Shown here: positions 13,311 to 13,875 of the stretch, piece after piece | How positions within the stretch are numbered: position 1 is the first letter of the stretch | Layout: each line of letters opens with the position of its first letter | Assembly (NCBI GenBank): GCA_002493515.1 | Contig: DKYZ01000140.1 | Location: forward strand, 1-13,875 | Source: Porphyromonadaceae bacterium UBA7087 | Lineage (GTDB): Bacteria > Bacteroidota > Bacteroidia > Bacteroidales > Muribaculaceae | Direction: 5' to 3' | DNA length: 13,875 bases | Program-made: the position numbers and the translations under genes | Notes under the pieces: generated by a model | What the model saw: only the letters and a program-made list of their open reading frames with translations | Database searches by the model: none | Told to the model about the DNA's origin: nothing

Positions 13311-13828
13311 AGGGAAATGAGGCGGGCGACGCTTGCGGAGATGCCGCGGCGGTCCTCGAGATCGTCGGAGGGGAACTGGAGGTTGGCTTGGCTGTAATGG
13401 GGCTCGCGCTCGGCCTGGCGAGTGGTGATGATGGCTCGTATCTCGTCGTCGCTGCGGCCTGCCAGGAGCGGGCGGCGCTCGCGGTGACGCGTGAGCCGCC
13501 GCAACAGGCATTCGTCGGTGGCGCGGAGCCAGACGGTCGTGCCCCGCGAGTTCATATACGCCAAGTTGTCGTCATGACAGGGTGTGCCGCCTCCGCACGA
13601 TACGACCACATCATCAAACTCTCCCGCCTCCCGGAGCATTGAGCTCTCTATGCGGCGGAACTCATCCTCGCCACGTTCGGCGAAGAGTTGAGGAACCGTC
13701 CTGCGGAACCGCTGCTCGATATAGAAATCCAGGTCGATGAAATCCCATCCGAGTTCCTTGGCCAACGCCCTTCCCAGCGTCGATTTTCCGCATCCCATAA
13801 ATCCCACTAAAAAAATAGGTTGTGCCAT
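13289..13828 (-). CDS. aroK: Shikimate kinase
   Basis: This 179-residue cytoplasmic enzyme phosphorylates shikimate at the 3-hydroxyl with ATP, the fifth step of chorismate synthesis. The Walker A loop GFMGCGKST is at 9-17. The shikimate-binding residues follow: D34 in DFIDLD, R58 in DEFRR, and GGG at 79-81. The lid carries R119 in RRPLL and the adenine-side Arg is in TRQAEREPHY (138 region). The length fits a single-domain enzyme. The last residues (PAFRG) lie inside a 30-bp DNA repeat, so the natural C-terminus may have been altered, away from the active site. The start follows a 14-bp tandem repeat; the promoter lies beyond the window edge. No other aro genes are near. Confidence 0.95.
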   Translation of the reverse strand: MAQPIFLVGFMGCGKSTLGRALAKELGWDFIDLDFYIEQRFRRTVPQLFAERGEDEFRRIESSMLREAGEFDDVVVSCGGGTPCHDDNLAYMNSRGTTVWLRATDECLLRRLTRHRERRPLLAGRSDDEIRAIITTRQAEREPHYSQANLQFPSDDLEDRRGISASVARLISLLPAFRG

Positions 13829-13830
13829 CT

Positions 13831-13875
13831 CTTATCATTAATCACTTATCATTAATCACTTATCGTTAATCACTT
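13831..13875. repeat. 14-bp tandem repeat before aroK
   Basis: The unit CTTATCATTAATCA occurs at 13831 and 13845, then with one change (CTTATCGTTAATCA) at 13859, and a fourth copy begins at 13873 and runs off the window. It ends 2 nt before the aroK start codon, so it makes up the translation-initiation region. It is AT-rich, unlike the surroundings. Confidence 0.85.

Overview
The window reads as chromosomal DNA of a moderately GC-rich Bacteroidota, most likely order Bacteroidales; a gut family such as Muribaculaceae is a guess from gene content and base composition. The evidence is: promoters of the Bacteroidota type (TTTG, about 19-21 nt, TAnnTTTG) rather than -35/-10 boxes; several lipoproteins; multiple FKBP-type isomerases; an NhaD antiporter; and the run parA-parB-DUF5683-LysM transglycosylase, an order I recall as common in Bacteroidota. 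All protein genes except one lie on the minus strand. There are no transposases, integrases, phage genes, CRISPR arrays or clear foreign islands.

Layout from the left. Bases 1-68 hold nothing I can call. A minus-strand nhaD antiporter (69-1406) follows. The next 409 bases without a protein gene hold a short tandem repeat, the terminator of tRNA-Gln(UUG), the tRNA (1564-1634), and two interlocked divergent promoters, one for the tRNA and one for the only plus-strand gene, an orphan lipoprotein (1816-2319). A 62-bp near-perfect palindrome sits between that gene and the end of a four-gene minus-strand cassette. In transcription order the cassette is a cytoplasmic-type FKBP (4807-4217), an FKBP lipoprotein (4203-3631), a tiny lipoprotein (3626-3402) and a large lipoprotein with an FKBP_N-like region and an eroded FKBP-like C-terminus (3382-2402).

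Upstream of that cassette is a two-gene unit: an alanine dehydrogenase/PNT-fold protein lacking the usual catalytic Lys and His (7109-6009), then a GT4 glycosyltransferase (5988-4894). It has a clear promoter and a 12-bp hairpin in its leader. Next is the segregation and envelope operon parA (11475), parB, DUF5683 membrane protein, and a LysM lytic transglycosylase with a polybasic tail (ending at 7223), read from a promoter just upstream of parA.

The right end holds a MATE exporter (start probably 12959) and aroK (13828-13289). The 287 bases between them hold an imperfect inverted repeat of about 43-bp arms flanking a purine-rich 18-bp tandem repeat. A 30-bp tandem repeat also runs into the last codons of aroK. 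A 14-bp tandem repeat abuts the aroK start at the window edge.

The genes are mostly housekeeping or envelope functions: ion homeostasis, protein folding in cytoplasm and envelope, chromosome segregation, peptidoglycan turnover, drug export and aromatic biosynthesis. I see no clear new multi-gene system. The most unusual items are non-coding repeats and palindromes, the dehydrogenase-like protein without its catalytic residues, and the FKBP cassette.
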